The notes beneath the pieces were generated by a model. That model ran no database searches, had not been told where the DNA came from, and was given only the letters and a program-made list of their open reading frames with translations. Of a DNA stretch of 64,000 bases, positions 44,950 to 54,134 are shown piece by piece. The stretch is from Chryseobacterium defluvii (GTDB lineage Bacteria > Bacteroidota > Bacteroidia > Flavobacteriales > Weeksellaceae), in the NCBI RefSeq assembly GCF_014204415.1, contig NZ_JACHLE010000001.1, positions 1,736,001-1,800,000 on the forward strand, read 5' to 3'. The first letter of the stretch is position 1. Each line of letters opens with the position of its first letter. The translations under genes and the position numbers were made by a program.

Positions 44950-44978
44950 AATCTTGCAGAATGTTTTCAAAATAAGTT

Positions 44979-44986
44979 TATATTTG
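44979..44986 (+). promoter_or_regulatory. -7 promoter box of the 940-aa protein gene
   Basis: TATATTTG, with a TTG at 44954-44956 22 bp upstream, fits the Bacteroidota consensus and lies 17 nt before the TTG start. Confidence 0.6.
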
Positions 44987-45003
44987 ACGCTTGATCAAGG
45001 ATT

Positions 45004-47826
45004 TTGAAAAAGGTTATTAGTATTTGTCTTATTTTGTTTTTGGGTGCTGCGGAACTTTCGGCACAAACAGACAGTATTTATATTGAAGCAAAACTGTCTT
45101 CGGATAAAAAGACGCTGGAAGTAAACCAGGAATTGGTGTATTACAACCGTTCGGAAAAAGATTTACATACCATAAAGCTTTTAAACTGGGTTTCCGCTTA
45201 TAAAAAAAGAGGAACCTCTCTGGTGTACAGAAAACTGGAAGACAGAAATAATGACCTGCATTTTGCCAAACCGGAACAGCTGGGTAAACTGTTGAATTTA
45301 AATATTCCCCAAGCTGACCATCAGCCTGTTCCAATAATAGATATCTCAGAGGAAAATATCTTTATCCCCCTTAATACGGTATTAAAGCCCGGTGAAAGTA
45401 CTAAACTGGCGATACGGTATCAGGTACAGCTGCCTGACAGCGGATTTACCGGATACGGAACCTCTGATACAAGTACGGCATTAAAATATTTCTTTATTGT
45501 TCCGGATCATTTTGATCCGGACAATATTTCCAAAAGAAACTATCACGATATTGAAGAATCAGTAAGTTTTGATACTCATTGGACTGTTAATTTCGATATT
45601 CCTGTCAATTATTTTATTGAAAGTAACCTTCAACAGGTTCAGATGAATTCTTTTAAAGGATATCTGGATTCGGATCCTGAATTCCTGATCTCTCAGAATG
45701 AATATCCTTCCATAAAAGTCAAAACACAGGAAATAGATACGGAAATAAAATTCGGATACAATTTAAAGCCTGAAGAAAAGCAGAATCTGGAATTTTATCT
45801 TCCTTTGCATTTACAGTTCATTAAGGAAAGAACGGGCTTTATTCCCAAAAAACTTTTCATTTCTGATAAGTTCAGGGGAAAAGAAGATTTTTTCGGGAAC
45901 AATGACATCAAATTCTGGAAATTCAAATTCCAGCTATTTACAGATGCGGAGAAAACAGATCTGGACTATTTTGGAATTATTACAAAAAAGATCCTGGATG
46001 AAAATATCATTGCCGATAAGCAGGACCACCACTGGTTCAAAAACGGTTTAAAGTCTTATCTGGAAATTCAGTACCTGAAAAAATTCTATAATGAAACCAA
46101 ACTTCTCGGTCATTTGCCTGAAGCTAAAATTTTTGGTGTAAAGCCTTTAAAACTGTTCCATGCTTCAGAACTTAAGCTATCAGACCGTTATGGAATTGCC
46201 TATCAGTACATCATGTCACAGAATCTTGATCAGAAGATCGACGAAAAATTTGCAGTTCTAAGCAATTTTAACGATATGGCGATCAGTAGCTTTGAAACAG
46301 GTACATTATTCGATCATACAGCAGAAAAAATAGGCGTTGAACGATTTGATAGTTTATTAAAGGATTATGTAGATAAGAATATCCATAAGCAGATCAATCC
46401 GGATGATTTTTTACAGGAGCTTTCCGAAAAAGATAAAACAACCCATTATTTGTCAGGTTTTCTCACTCAGAAGAACAGGGTCAATTTTAAGTTAAGAAAA
46501 TTCAAAAAGGAAGGTGATTCCCTGAATATAACCATTTCCAAGAACACGGATGATGCGATTCCTGTAAAACTGGAGACCCAAACCCGCGAAGGAGAAACCA
46601 ACAGTTACTGGATAGAAACCAAAGAACGCGAAAGAGACATGATGGTTACTATACCGGCTCTTGATACTTATAAGATTACTTTAAACGACGATTATATTTT
46701 CCCGGAAGCCAATTACCGCGATAATTTTCTATATGCAAAAGGGTTTTTCTCTAATACAAAGAAGATCAAATTAAAACTGATCAAGGACATTCCTAATCCT
46801 GAGTTTAATGAAATCTACCTAAACCCAAGGATACGTTTCAGTAATGCTTATGATAAGTTCCTTTTCGGGATCAATTTTAAAAACCAGTCTTTATTTGATC
46901 AAAAATTCCTGTATTCCATTACCCCGATGTATAGCTCGGGTACGGGAAAACTTACGGGCTCCGGAACCGTTTCGTACTCGTTCCTTCCTGCTGAAAGTAT
47001 TTTCAGGAGCCTGACGTTTGGAGTTTCCGGCTCTTATTTCCATTATGATTATGATCTTGCTTACAGAAAAGCATCTATTTTTTCAAATTTAAGTTTCAGA
47101 AAAAACCCAAGAAGTACCGTAAGCAGAGGGATCGGCATATCTTATAATTATTATGAGCGGGATCTGAGCCCGGTAATGATCGCAAACAGAGATTATGACA
47201 AATACAATTTGTGGAGCGTCGGCTACGGATATACGGACAACCAGATGATCCATGAAAAAAGCCTGAGTATAAGCGCCCAAGGAATGGAAGATTTTAATAA
47301 AATTACAGCTGAAGGTCTTTACAGATGGGAATTTGCCCCAAAACAAAAATTAAGCTTAAGGCTCTTTGCGGGATATTTTATGAGGAATGATACCCGAAAT
47401 AACACCTTCAATTATGGTATTTCAAGGGTATCCAACTATTCTTTTTCTTATAGCCTTTTGGGAGAAAGTGCAACCGGGGGGCTTCTATCCCAGCAGTTTA
47501 TCCTTGCAGACGGTGGTTTCAAATCATTTATTCCGGGAAGCGTTAATCAATGGATTACCTCGTTCAATGTGGATTCAAGCGTGTGGAAAATATTCCATGT
47601 ATATGCAGATGCAGGGATTTATAAAAATAAGAACTCTTCCACCCAGTTTATCTGGGACAGCGGTATAAAAGTAAGGGTAATTCCTGATTTCCTTGAGGTG
47701 TACTTCCCTATTCAGTCTTCTCTGGGCTTTGAGCCTTCGTTTAAGGACTATGCCAAGCGTATACGATATACTCTGGTCCTTAACCTGGGAGCCATTATCA
47801 ATGCGGCGAGAAGAGGATGGTATTAA
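45004..47826 (+). CDS. M1-peptidase-like protein fused to an outer-membrane beta-barrel (TTG start)
   Basis: A 940-residue exported protein. The TTG start gives the signal peptide MKKVISICLILFLGAAELSAQ. Residues ~20-500 resemble the M1 aminopeptidase fold: an N-terminal beta domain, then KQDHHWFKNGLKSYLEIQYLKKFY in the place where M1 enzymes have HExxH and the NEGxAxYxE helix. Only the second helix pattern is kept, so zinc catalysis is unlikely. Residues ~590-940 are a beta-barrel with alternating aromatic strands ending in IINAARRGWY. The barrel places the protein in the outer membrane. I infer a non-catalytic peptidase-like periplasmic part joined to a pore or anchor. Confidence 0.75.
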   Translation: MKKVISICLILFLGAAELSAQTDSIYIEAKLSSDKKTLEVNQELVYYNRSEKDLHTIKLLNWVSAYKKRGTSLVYRKLEDRNNDLHFAKPEQLGKLLNLNIPQADHQPVPIIDISEENIFIPLNTVLKPGESTKLAIRYQVQLPDSGFTGYGTSDTSTALKYFFIVPDHFDPDNISKRNYHDIEESVSFDTHWTVNFDIPVNYFIESNLQQVQMNSFKGYLDSDPEFLISQNEYPSIKVKTQEIDTEIKFGYNLKPEEKQNLEFYLPLHLQFIKERTGFIPKKLFISDKFRGKEDFFGNNDIKFWKFKFQLFTDAEKTDLDYFGIITKKILDENIIADKQDHHWFKNGLKSYLEIQYLKKFYNETKLLGHLPEAKIFGVKPLKLFHASELKLSDRYGIAYQYIMSQNLDQKIDEKFAVLSNFNDMAISSFETGTLFDHTAEKIGVERFDSLLKDYVDKNIHKQINPDDFLQELSEKDKTTHYLSGFLTQKNRVNFKLRKFKKEGDSLNITISKNTDDAIPVKLETQTREGETNSYWIETKERERDMMVTIPALDTYKITLNDDYIFPEANYRDNFLYAKGFFSNTKKIKLKLIKDIPNPEFNEIYLNPRIRFSNAYDKFLFGINFKNQSLFDQKFLYSITPMYSSGTGKLTGSGTVSYSFLPAESIFRSLTFGVSGSYFHYDYDLAYRKASIFSNLSFRKNPRSTVSRGIGISYNYYERDLSPVMIANRDYDKYNLWSVGYGYTDNQMIHEKSLSISAQGMEDFNKITAEGLYRWEFAPKQKLSLRLFAGYFMRNDTRNNTFNYGISRVSNYSFSYSLLGESATGGLLSQQFILADGGFKSFIPGSVNQWITSFNVDSSVWKIFHVYADAGIYKNKNSSTQFIWDSGIKVRVIPDFLEVYFPIQSSLGFEPSFKDYAKRIRYTLVLNLGAIINAARRGWY

Positions 47827-47918
47827 AAATTGCTATGATTTTTATTGCAAAGTACTCAAAGATTTTTTAAATAAGACTGTTTTTAAGTTCGCAAAGGCGT
47901 TACATTTCATAAAACAAA

Positions 47919-47943
47919 AACAGCCATTCTTTGAATGACTGTT
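47919..47943. terminator. Bidirectional terminator between the barrel fusion gene and the T9SS cargo genes
   Basis: Stem AACAGCCATTC / GAATGACTGTT (47919-47929 with 47933-47943). On the minus strand it ends in TTTTTG. Confidence 0.8.
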
Positions 47944-47968
47944 TCCGGGGATATTTTAAAAATATATA

Positions 47969-48910
47969 TTAATCTTTCAGGATCTTTTGAGACACCGGTA
48001 CATTATTTACTGTACCTGTAACAATATAATTTCCTGCTGACAGATCAGAAACATTGATCGTTTCATCTGCTTTTACTGACAATGTTTTTACCACCTGCCC
48101 CAGCATATTGTAAACCTTCACATCTTTAGCCTGAGCACCGAAAGTAATTTCATTATCATTCACGAAAGTATTCTTAACAAAACTTCCTTTTATATTTTTC
48201 ACATCGGTTACAGCCAGAACAGGGGCATACGTTCTTGCCACCAGATTATCAATGGAAACATTGCCGGTTCCTGAAGTAGCATTTCCTGCTTCTCTTATAG
48301 CTACTCCGCCTAATGTTGCCCCTGAAGCTCCTGTTCCTAAAGAATTGGTCAAAAGAGGCTGGGAATTGATCTGTAAAGTCGCCGAATTGGTAGAAGCATT
48401 GTTATCAATAGTATAAGTCATCAGAATATTGGCAGGAGTACCGTATGGGATTTCCGTACCATATGTGGGTGCCGGAGCCGGACTTCCTGCCCCATTATTC
48501 AATACTCCTAAGGTATATCCTGTAGCAGATCCTTTGATATAAAGCCTAGCATTGAAGTTTCCCGGAGAAGCTCCCGATGAAACCGTAAACATTAAGAAAT
48601 AATCGCCGGATGTAGTTAGACCCGTTGCACTGGCCACATTAATCGTAGCAGAGTAATCAGCCTTACTGATCCCTGTGGGAGAAACATTATAAACTGCTGA
48701 AAATGCTTTATTAACATCCTCATTGTTTCCCGCCACCAGATTGGCAGTGTTACCATCAGATAAAATCTGTCCTGCAGTTCCACTATGGGTTGTCCACCCG
48801 TTTGCATTCAGAGCGCCAGCGACACTGAAATTGTCGGTCAGCACAGTCGTCTGTGCATTCATAAAGGCAATAGCAGACACTATTCCTAAAACTGTAAAGA
48901 TCCTTTTCAT
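47969..48910 (-). CDS. T9SS type A sorting domain protein (secreted, 313 aa)
   Basis: Signal peptide MKRIFTVLGIVSAIAFMNAQ, then a beta-sandwich region (about residues 25-215) of jelly-roll type with no recognised catalytic residues, and a C-terminal T9SS type A sorting domain (ITFGAQAKDVKVYNMLGQVVKTLSVKADETINVSDLSAGNYIV...VSQKILKD). The CTD is needed for passage through the type IX translocon and cell-surface attachment. The CTD is nearly the same as that of the next gene, and the two are probably recent paralogues in that part. Function of the cargo part unknown. Confidence 0.87.
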   Translation of the reverse strand: MKRIFTVLGIVSAIAFMNAQTTVLTDNFSVAGALNANGWTTHSGTAGQILSDGNTANLVAGNNEDVNKAFSAVYNVSPTGISKADYSATINVASATGLTTSGDYFLMFTVSSGASPGNFNARLYIKGSATGYTLGVLNNGAGSPAPAPTYGTEIPYGTPANILMTYTIDNNASTNSATLQINSQPLLTNSLGTGASGATLGGVAIREAGNATSGTGNVSIDNLVARTYAPVLAVTDVKNIKGSFVKNTFVNDNEITFGAQAKDVKVYNMLGQVVKTLSVKADETINVSDLSAGNYIVTGTVNNVPVSQKILKD

Positions 48911-48950
48911 TATGTAAAGTTTAAAATTTATATTATAAAATTACAAAAAA

Positions 48951-48975
48951 ACCGTCATTTTTATAAAATGACGGT
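48951..48975 (-). terminator. Terminator of the 263-aa T9SS cargo gene
   Basis: On the minus strand ACCGTCATTTT / AAAATGACGGT (48975-48965 with 48961-48951), followed by a T run. Confidence 0.85.
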
Positions 48976-48999
48976 CAATATTTAACAAATAATTAAAAA

Positions 49000-49791
49000 C
49001 TATTTTTTAAGTACTTTTTGAGAAACTGCCTCCCCATTTACGGTTCCGGTCACAATATAGTTTCCTCTTGTCAATTCAGAAACATTTAAACTAGCCCCTT
49101 CTTTTGAAGAAGTTTTTACAATCTGACCATACATATTGTAAATTTTAACATCTTTTACCTGAGACCCGAAAACAATCTCGTCAGCATCAACATAAGTATT
49201 CCTGATGAAGCTTCCTTTTTTATTTTTGATATCATTCACTGCTAAAGTAGAACTTGTACCCACAAGTTTCACATCATCAATTCTCCATTCGGTTCCGTTT
49301 GTCCCGGTAAATCTGATACTTAGGTTTGCAGTAGAAGGAATAGTTCCTGTCGGGCTGATATATGCCCAGGTAGCGGTTCCTGATCCTGTCGGTCTTGAAT
49401 AAGAAAGGGCGGTCCAGTTAGTTCCATCCGAGCTTACTTCAACAGTCAGTTCATTATTTGCAGCAGTAGCTCCTTTTCTTTGGCCGAAAGAAAGCTGAAT
49501 ACTTGTATAATTGGTTGTATCAATACCGGAAATGATAAAAGTTTCACTGGCAGCATTGACCATTACATTTGCTCCTGCAGAAGCTTCAGGGTAATTAGTT
49601 GTAGAAGAAGCATTGGTAGCTCTTACATCTGCTGTCCCGGAATAAGTGATCGGGCTTCCGTTTTGAAAAGTATTGGCAGAAATTGCTGTTGTTGCAGTAG
49701 CAGTACCCATATCCTCAGAATAAATAGTAGTCTGAGCAAAAGATGTGATAGCAAACATTGCTGTAGCTATTAGCGAATAAAATTTTTTCAT
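49000..49791 (-). CDS. T9SS type A sorting domain protein (secreted, 263 aa)
   Basis: Signal peptide MKKFYSLIATAMFAITSFAQ, a beta-rich jelly-roll-like domain with QLSFGQRKGATAANNELTVEVSSDGTNWTAL and GTEWRIDDVKLVG (a carbohydrate- or matrix-binding-like shape), and a type A sorting CTD with VKIYNMYGQIVKTSSKEGASLNVSELTRGNYIVTG...VSQKVLKK. A terminator separates it from the next cargo gene downstream, so the pair are separately transcribed or terminator-attenuated. Confidence 0.87.
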   Translation of the reverse strand: MKKFYSLIATAMFAITSFAQTTIYSEDMGTATATTAISANTFQNGSPITYSGTADVRATNASSTTNYPEASAGANVMVNAASETFIISGIDTTNYTSIQLSFGQRKGATAANNELTVEVSSDGTNWTALSYSRPTGSGTATWAYISPTGTIPSTANLSIRFTGTNGTEWRIDDVKLVGTSSTLAVNDIKNKKGSFIRNTYVDADEIVFGSQVKDVKIYNMYGQIVKTSSKEGASLNVSELTRGNYIVTGTVNGEAVSQKVLKK

Positions 49792-49943
49792 GATTTTTTT
49801 AAATTTACTTATTAATAATTTGGACTGCTAAAATACAGGTATTTTTTCGTTTCAGACAATAATTAGGTTAATTTTTTGTTAATATTGCTTAAACCCTTAC
49901 TATTAACATTTTTTAATTATTTTTACCAATCATTTTAAAGGGC

Positions 49944-52900
49944 TTGCGGAATTATATTTTAATATTCGTGTTGTTTTTTATGGGCATATTTTCGGGTAAT
50001 GCACAGATATTCACATGGAAAAATCCAAACCTTCCCCAAGACACCATAAAAAAAGACACTCTGTTTCTTGCAAAGAAAGACAGCATTTTTGCACTCAAAA
50101 AAGACAGTATCCTTATCTCAAGACTTGAGCAGGATATTTTTGCAAAAGACACTCTTGATTTTGTAAAAACCAATAATAAGATCATTGTAGATGAAGCCGT
50201 ACTCGCTAAGAATGACAAAAAAAGATTTTTAGGAGAACTCAATTCAAAAGGTTCCATTATACGGGGGATCACTTTTGGTAATAACCAAGGACAATCTGTA
50301 CAAAGCTCGATGGATCTTCAGATCTCCGGAAGGCTTTCTAAGGATGTAACCATTTTAGCCAGTATTTCAGATCATAATCTTCCTATCCAGGCGGATGGAT
50401 ATACCCAGACCCTTGAAGAATTCGACAAGATCTATATGCAGCTTAACATCAAGGATAAATCTATCCTCAGAGCCGGACACCTGGACCTGGTTGAAGCTAA
50501 AAATTACTTTTCCAAATATCAGAGACGAAGCATGGGGCTCCAGTTCCAAACTGAGTTTGGCAAAGACAACAAAACTTTTGTTGATGTTTCGATGGGAGTT
50601 GCCCGAAGTGAATTCCACAGGGTGCGTTTCCAGGGAGTTGAAGGCAACCAAGGACCTTATCGTCTTACCGGGAAGAACGGAGAGCAGTTCATCACGCTTA
50701 TTTCAGGTTCGGAACAGGTATTCATTGACGGGATACTGATGAAGCGCGGGGAAAACCAGGATTATGTGATCAACTACAATACCGGAGAGGTAACGTTTAC
50801 CAGCTTCCGTCCTATTTTTCAGCAGAACTTTATTACGATCTCTTATAACTATACGAACAGGAACTATTCCAGATACCTGTTTACAGGAAAGCTTGAACAT
50901 AAAAGAGAAAAATCAAGATTCGGGCTAAGCTGGTTCATGGAGAATGATAATAAAAATGCTCCGCTTTCCCTTAATCTTTCCAAAGAGGACGAAGAGATCC
51001 TTGCAGAGGCAGGTAATGATCCCAATCTGATGTATGCCCCTTCCGGTGTGGCCACAGAATATGATGTCAATAAAATATTGTACCGCCAGGTTCAGGGGCC
51101 TGGTGGAAATTTTTATGAATTCTCCACTGATCCCAACGAGACGCTTTACCAGGTTTCCTATACCTATTTCGGTGCGAATCTGGGAGATTATAAGGTGACG
51201 CAAACCACAAACAACGGACGTGTTTTTGAATATGCAGGCCCTAATATGGGAGATTACAGAGCAGTAAGAAAGCTTCCTTCGCCTCAAAAGGCACAGGTTT
51301 ACTCCTTCAATTCTGAATTTTTACTCAAAGAAGGTAAAATAGGGGCAGATTTCTCTTTAAGCAATTATGACATCAACTTATTCTCTTCCAAAGATTCCCA
51401 GCAAAATATAGGCTATGCGGGACGTATTTTCGGGAATAAAACATTCGCAAAGAATAACTGGAAAGGAACTCCAAGCTTCGAATACCAGTATATAGATAAG
51501 CAATTCCATATTTTAGACAGAATTAATGATGTGGAATTCTCCAGAGATTTCAACTTAGCTCAGGAATTCAGCCAGAAAACACAGAATAGGTTTATTTTCA
51601 GCTTCCTGAATAAATGGAACAATAAATCAACCCTGAATTACCGTATTAATTATTTGGATGAGCGTGATTCATATAAAGGTATTAAAAATGACCTGGATTT
51701 CGGATGGATCTCAGGCAAATTCTTTACCAAAGGAAGCTTGTCCTATCTGAGTACTACAGCCACCCTGCAGGACACTAAATTCATACGGGGCGGAGCATCT
51801 ACGGAATACACTGGTAAAAAAGGAAGCTGGGCCATTGGCGGAAGTATGGAGCACAATGAAAAGAAATACAATGACACTCAATTGATGGACGTCACCAGTT
51901 TCAGCTGGAAAGAAGTGTTTGTACAAAAGAAGATCGGTGACAGTACCAGAACCAAATTACTGGCTAAGGTTTATATGCGGGATAATGACTCCGTACGTGA
52001 CAACAGGCTTCAGAATATGAATAATATCCTGGGGATCATGGCAGAAAGCCAGATCATCAAAACTGAAAAAACCACTTTAAATGCCTTGGTACATTACAGG
52101 AAGTTCTTTTATCAGAATACTGATGCAGACCTGAACAGGAATAATGATTTTGTAGTCGGAAACATCCTTTATAACCAGCAGCTTTTCCGAAACGGGATGC
52201 GTTTGCAGGCGTTCTATGAATTAGGGAACGGGCAGGAAGCCCAAAGAGAATTCCAGTACATTAAGGTTACGGACGGACTGGGTGTTTATAAATGGACCGA
52301 TTATAATGGTGACGGAATTCAGCAGATCGATGAATTTGAGATTGCAGAATATTCGGATCTGGCCCAGTATATAAGAGTTTATACTAACTCTGTACGCTAT
52401 CTTCCTTCCAATAAAAATAAATTGCAACTGGCCTTATTTGTAAACCCGTCAATCGTTTTCAATTCTGAAAATGCATTTTTAAAGCGATGGAATTTCAATA
52501 TATCATTAAATTCACAAAATTCCTTCTTCAAAAAAGATAAAGTTCTGGTCATCAATCCTTTTGAGAAAAACGAAGACCAGATCCTTAAAAACCAGAACAT
52601 TTTAGCTTCTGTACAGTTCAGTCCTACCGAAAAATCCGGATGGAACGGGAATTACCGGTTCATTGCCAATGACAACCTTATCAATGCCAATTTCAGTAAT
52701 GAAGAAAGGGAACAGACTTCCCATTTCCTGAATGTCGGATACTGGTTTAATAAAGAATTCAGGATAGACTGGGAAAATTCTGTTCATGATATTCAAAACT
52801 CATCACAACTATTCCAGACAAGGGATTACCGCTTAAGTAATTTTGAAACCAAACCAAAAGCCACCTATAAGTTCACAGATGCCATTCAGGCGGAGCTTTC

Positions 52901-53225
52901 TTCCGCATATCGTATGAAGCAAAGAACAGACGGAGAGGAACGCCTTAAAGCGTTTGATATCACAGGAACCATCCAATGGGAACGTAAAAAAACTTCCATC
53001 AGGGGGAATTTTTCATTCATCAATAACGATTTCACTGGAAATAATTTCAGCATTGTAGGGAACCAGATGCTCGACGGTCTGAAACCCGGAAAAAACCAGG
53101 TATGGAGCGTGTTCATCCAGCAGGCCATCAATTCTTTCCTGCAACTGAATTTAAATTATGAAGGAAGGAATTCCGGGGACAGGACGATAAATATCGGCAG
53201 CATGCAGGTGAAGGCCAGCTTCTAA
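49944..53225 (+). CDS. Large outer-membrane beta-barrel protein (1093 aa, TTG start)
   Basis: The TTG start gives a signal peptide (MRNYILIFVLFFMGIFSGNAQ); the first ATG would cut it. An N-terminal Lys/Asp-rich stretch with KKDTLFLAKKDSIFALKKDSIL repeats is followed by GSIIRGITFGNNQGQSVQSSMDLQISGRLSKDVTI and a domain with LISGSEQVFIDGILMKRGENQDYVINYNTGEVTFTS, a pattern also seen in the SprA translocon and other very large Bacteroidota barrels. The remaining ~700 residues are barrel strands ending in GSMQVKASF. Conserved in Bacteroidota as far as I recognise; function not known. It is followed directly by a new promoter and the TPP riboswitch. Confidence 0.8.
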   Translation: MRNYILIFVLFFMGIFSGNAQIFTWKNPNLPQDTIKKDTLFLAKKDSIFALKKDSILISRLEQDIFAKDTLDFVKTNNKIIVDEAVLAKNDKKRFLGELNSKGSIIRGITFGNNQGQSVQSSMDLQISGRLSKDVTILASISDHNLPIQADGYTQTLEEFDKIYMQLNIKDKSILRAGHLDLVEAKNYFSKYQRRSMGLQFQTEFGKDNKTFVDVSMGVARSEFHRVRFQGVEGNQGPYRLTGKNGEQFITLISGSEQVFIDGILMKRGENQDYVINYNTGEVTFTSFRPIFQQNFITISYNYTNRNYSRYLFTGKLEHKREKSRFGLSWFMENDNKNAPLSLNLSKEDEEILAEAGNDPNLMYAPSGVATEYDVNKILYRQVQGPGGNFYEFSTDPNETLYQVSYTYFGANLGDYKVTQTTNNGRVFEYAGPNMGDYRAVRKLPSPQKAQVYSFNSEFLLKEGKIGADFSLSNYDINLFSSKDSQQNIGYAGRIFGNKTFAKNNWKGTPSFEYQYIDKQFHILDRINDVEFSRDFNLAQEFSQKTQNRFIFSFLNKWNNKSTLNYRINYLDERDSYKGIKNDLDFGWISGKFFTKGSLSYLSTTATLQDTKFIRGGASTEYTGKKGSWAIGGSMEHNEKKYNDTQLMDVTSFSWKEVFVQKKIGDSTRTKLLAKVYMRDNDSVRDNRLQNMNNILGIMAESQIIKTEKTTLNALVHYRKFFYQNTDADLNRNNDFVVGNILYNQQLFRNGMRLQAFYELGNGQEAQREFQYIKVTDGLGVYKWTDYNGDGIQQIDEFEIAEYSDLAQYIRVYTNSVRYLPSNKNKLQLALFVNPSIVFNSENAFLKRWNFNISLNSQNSFFKKDKVLVINPFEKNEDQILKNQNILASVQFSPTEKSGWNGNYRFIANDNLINANFSNEEREQTSHFLNVGYWFNKEFRIDWENSVHDIQNSSQLFQTRDYRLSNFETKPKATYKFTDAIQAELSSAYRMKQRTDGEERLKAFDITGTIQWERKKTSIRGNFSFINNDFTGNNFSIVGNQMLDGLKPGKNQVWSVFIQQAINSFLQLNLNYEGRNSGDRTINIGSMQVKASF

Positions 53226-53233
53226 ATTTTTCT

Positions 53234-53241
53234 TATATTTG
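53234..53241 (+). promoter_or_regulatory. -7 promoter box of the TPP-riboswitch operon
   Basis: TATATTTG fits TAnnTTTG and ends 12 nt before the riboswitch, so transcription should start just ahead of it. Confidence 0.7.
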
Positions 53242-53253
53242 TAATGAATTAAT

Positions 53254-53324
53254 ACACGGGGTGCCGAAAGGCTGAGATCATACCCGATGACCTGATTTGG
53301 ATAATGCCAACGTAGGGATGTTCG
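53254..53324 (+). promoter_or_regulatory. TPP riboswitch (THI element)
   Basis: The conserved parts appear in order: CACGGGGTGCC (53254-53264), GCTGAGA (53271-53277), ACCC (53282-53285), CCTGATTTGGATAATGCCAA (53291-53310) and CGTAGGGATG (53311-53320). This is the thiamin pyrophosphate-binding RNA, which usually switches downstream genes off when TPP is high. The expression platform is not clear; a weak AAAATG/CATTTT hairpin lies at 53328-53343. The first start codon is about 73 nt further down. Confidence 0.95.
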
Positions 53325-53396
53325 CTTAAAATGCTTTCATTTTATGCTTTATTCGTTGGGCTGTATACCTATGGTCAACATTGAATAATCTGATAA

Positions 53397-54134
53397 ATGC
53401 ATATAAAAATGAAAGTACAGAAATTTTCCGGAGAACTTATCCCCCAACAACAGCAGAACTGGCAGGGAAGACCCGAATGGTTCTTCAACAGGGAGCATAC
53501 CGACACCTATGAATTATGGTATGAAGGCCGGTACAAGCGTGCCGAGATCTGGCAGAAAAAAGTGATGGAACAGCTTGTTTCCGGAGACAAACGGGTAAAA
53601 ACATTATTGGAATTCGGCTGTGGCACCACCCGGTTTACGAGATGGTGGAAAAATATAGGAATAGAAGCGACAGGCGGAGACATCTCCCCTCTTATGCTTT
53701 CCCAGGCTATTCATTTGTTTGATGGCGACCTGGTGATGGCAGATTCACACTTCATGCCTTTCAAAGATCATACTTTTGACTCACTGGCATTCATTACCAC
53801 ATTTGAATACTATAAAGATCCTGTAAAAGTGATCAGGGAGGCAGCCCGTGTTGCCAGATATGGGATAGCCATGGGAATGATGAACAGGAATTCTCCTAAA
53901 GTGGCCAGAAGAAGGGTTCAGCAGCTATTCGGAAAAAATCCTTTTTATGTCACCGCAACTTTTTACACCCCAAAAATGCTCACGGAAATCATTGAAAAAG
54001 CATTAGCGGGAAGACAGTATACTATTGAGTGGACCTGCACCGGACTTCCGAAATGGTTTCCGGTACAGCAATGGAATGTTCCAATCGGGGATTTCTTCGG
54101 TTTATATATCCAATTAAATGATGTAGAGTCATGA
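53397..54134 (+). CDS. Class I SAM-dependent methyltransferase under TPP control
   Basis: A 245-residue cytoplasmic methyltransferase of type 11. Motif I is LLEFGCGTTRFTRWW (residues 70-84), the acidic loop is GGDISPLM (93-100), motif II is near DLVMADSHFMPFKDHTFDSLAFITTFEYYKDP, with a positively charged post-motif region ARVARYGIAMGMMNRNSPKVARRR. The substrate is unknown. It is the first gene after the riboswitch, and the stop overlaps the next start (ATGA). An ATG four codons in (53409) is another possible start. A Trm112-like protein, the usual small partner of some methyltransferases, closes the operon. Confidence 0.88.
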   Translation: MHIKMKVQKFSGELIPQQQQNWQGRPEWFFNREHTDTYELWYEGRYKRAEIWQKKVMEQLVSGDKRVKTLLEFGCGTTRFTRWWKNIGIEATGGDISPLMLSQAIHLFDGDLVMADSHFMPFKDHTFDSLAFITTFEYYKDPVKVIREAARVARYGIAMGMMNRNSPKVARRRVQQLFGKNPFYVTATFYTPKMLTEIIEKALAGRQYTIEWTCTGLPKWFPVQQWNVPIGDFFGLYIQLNDVES

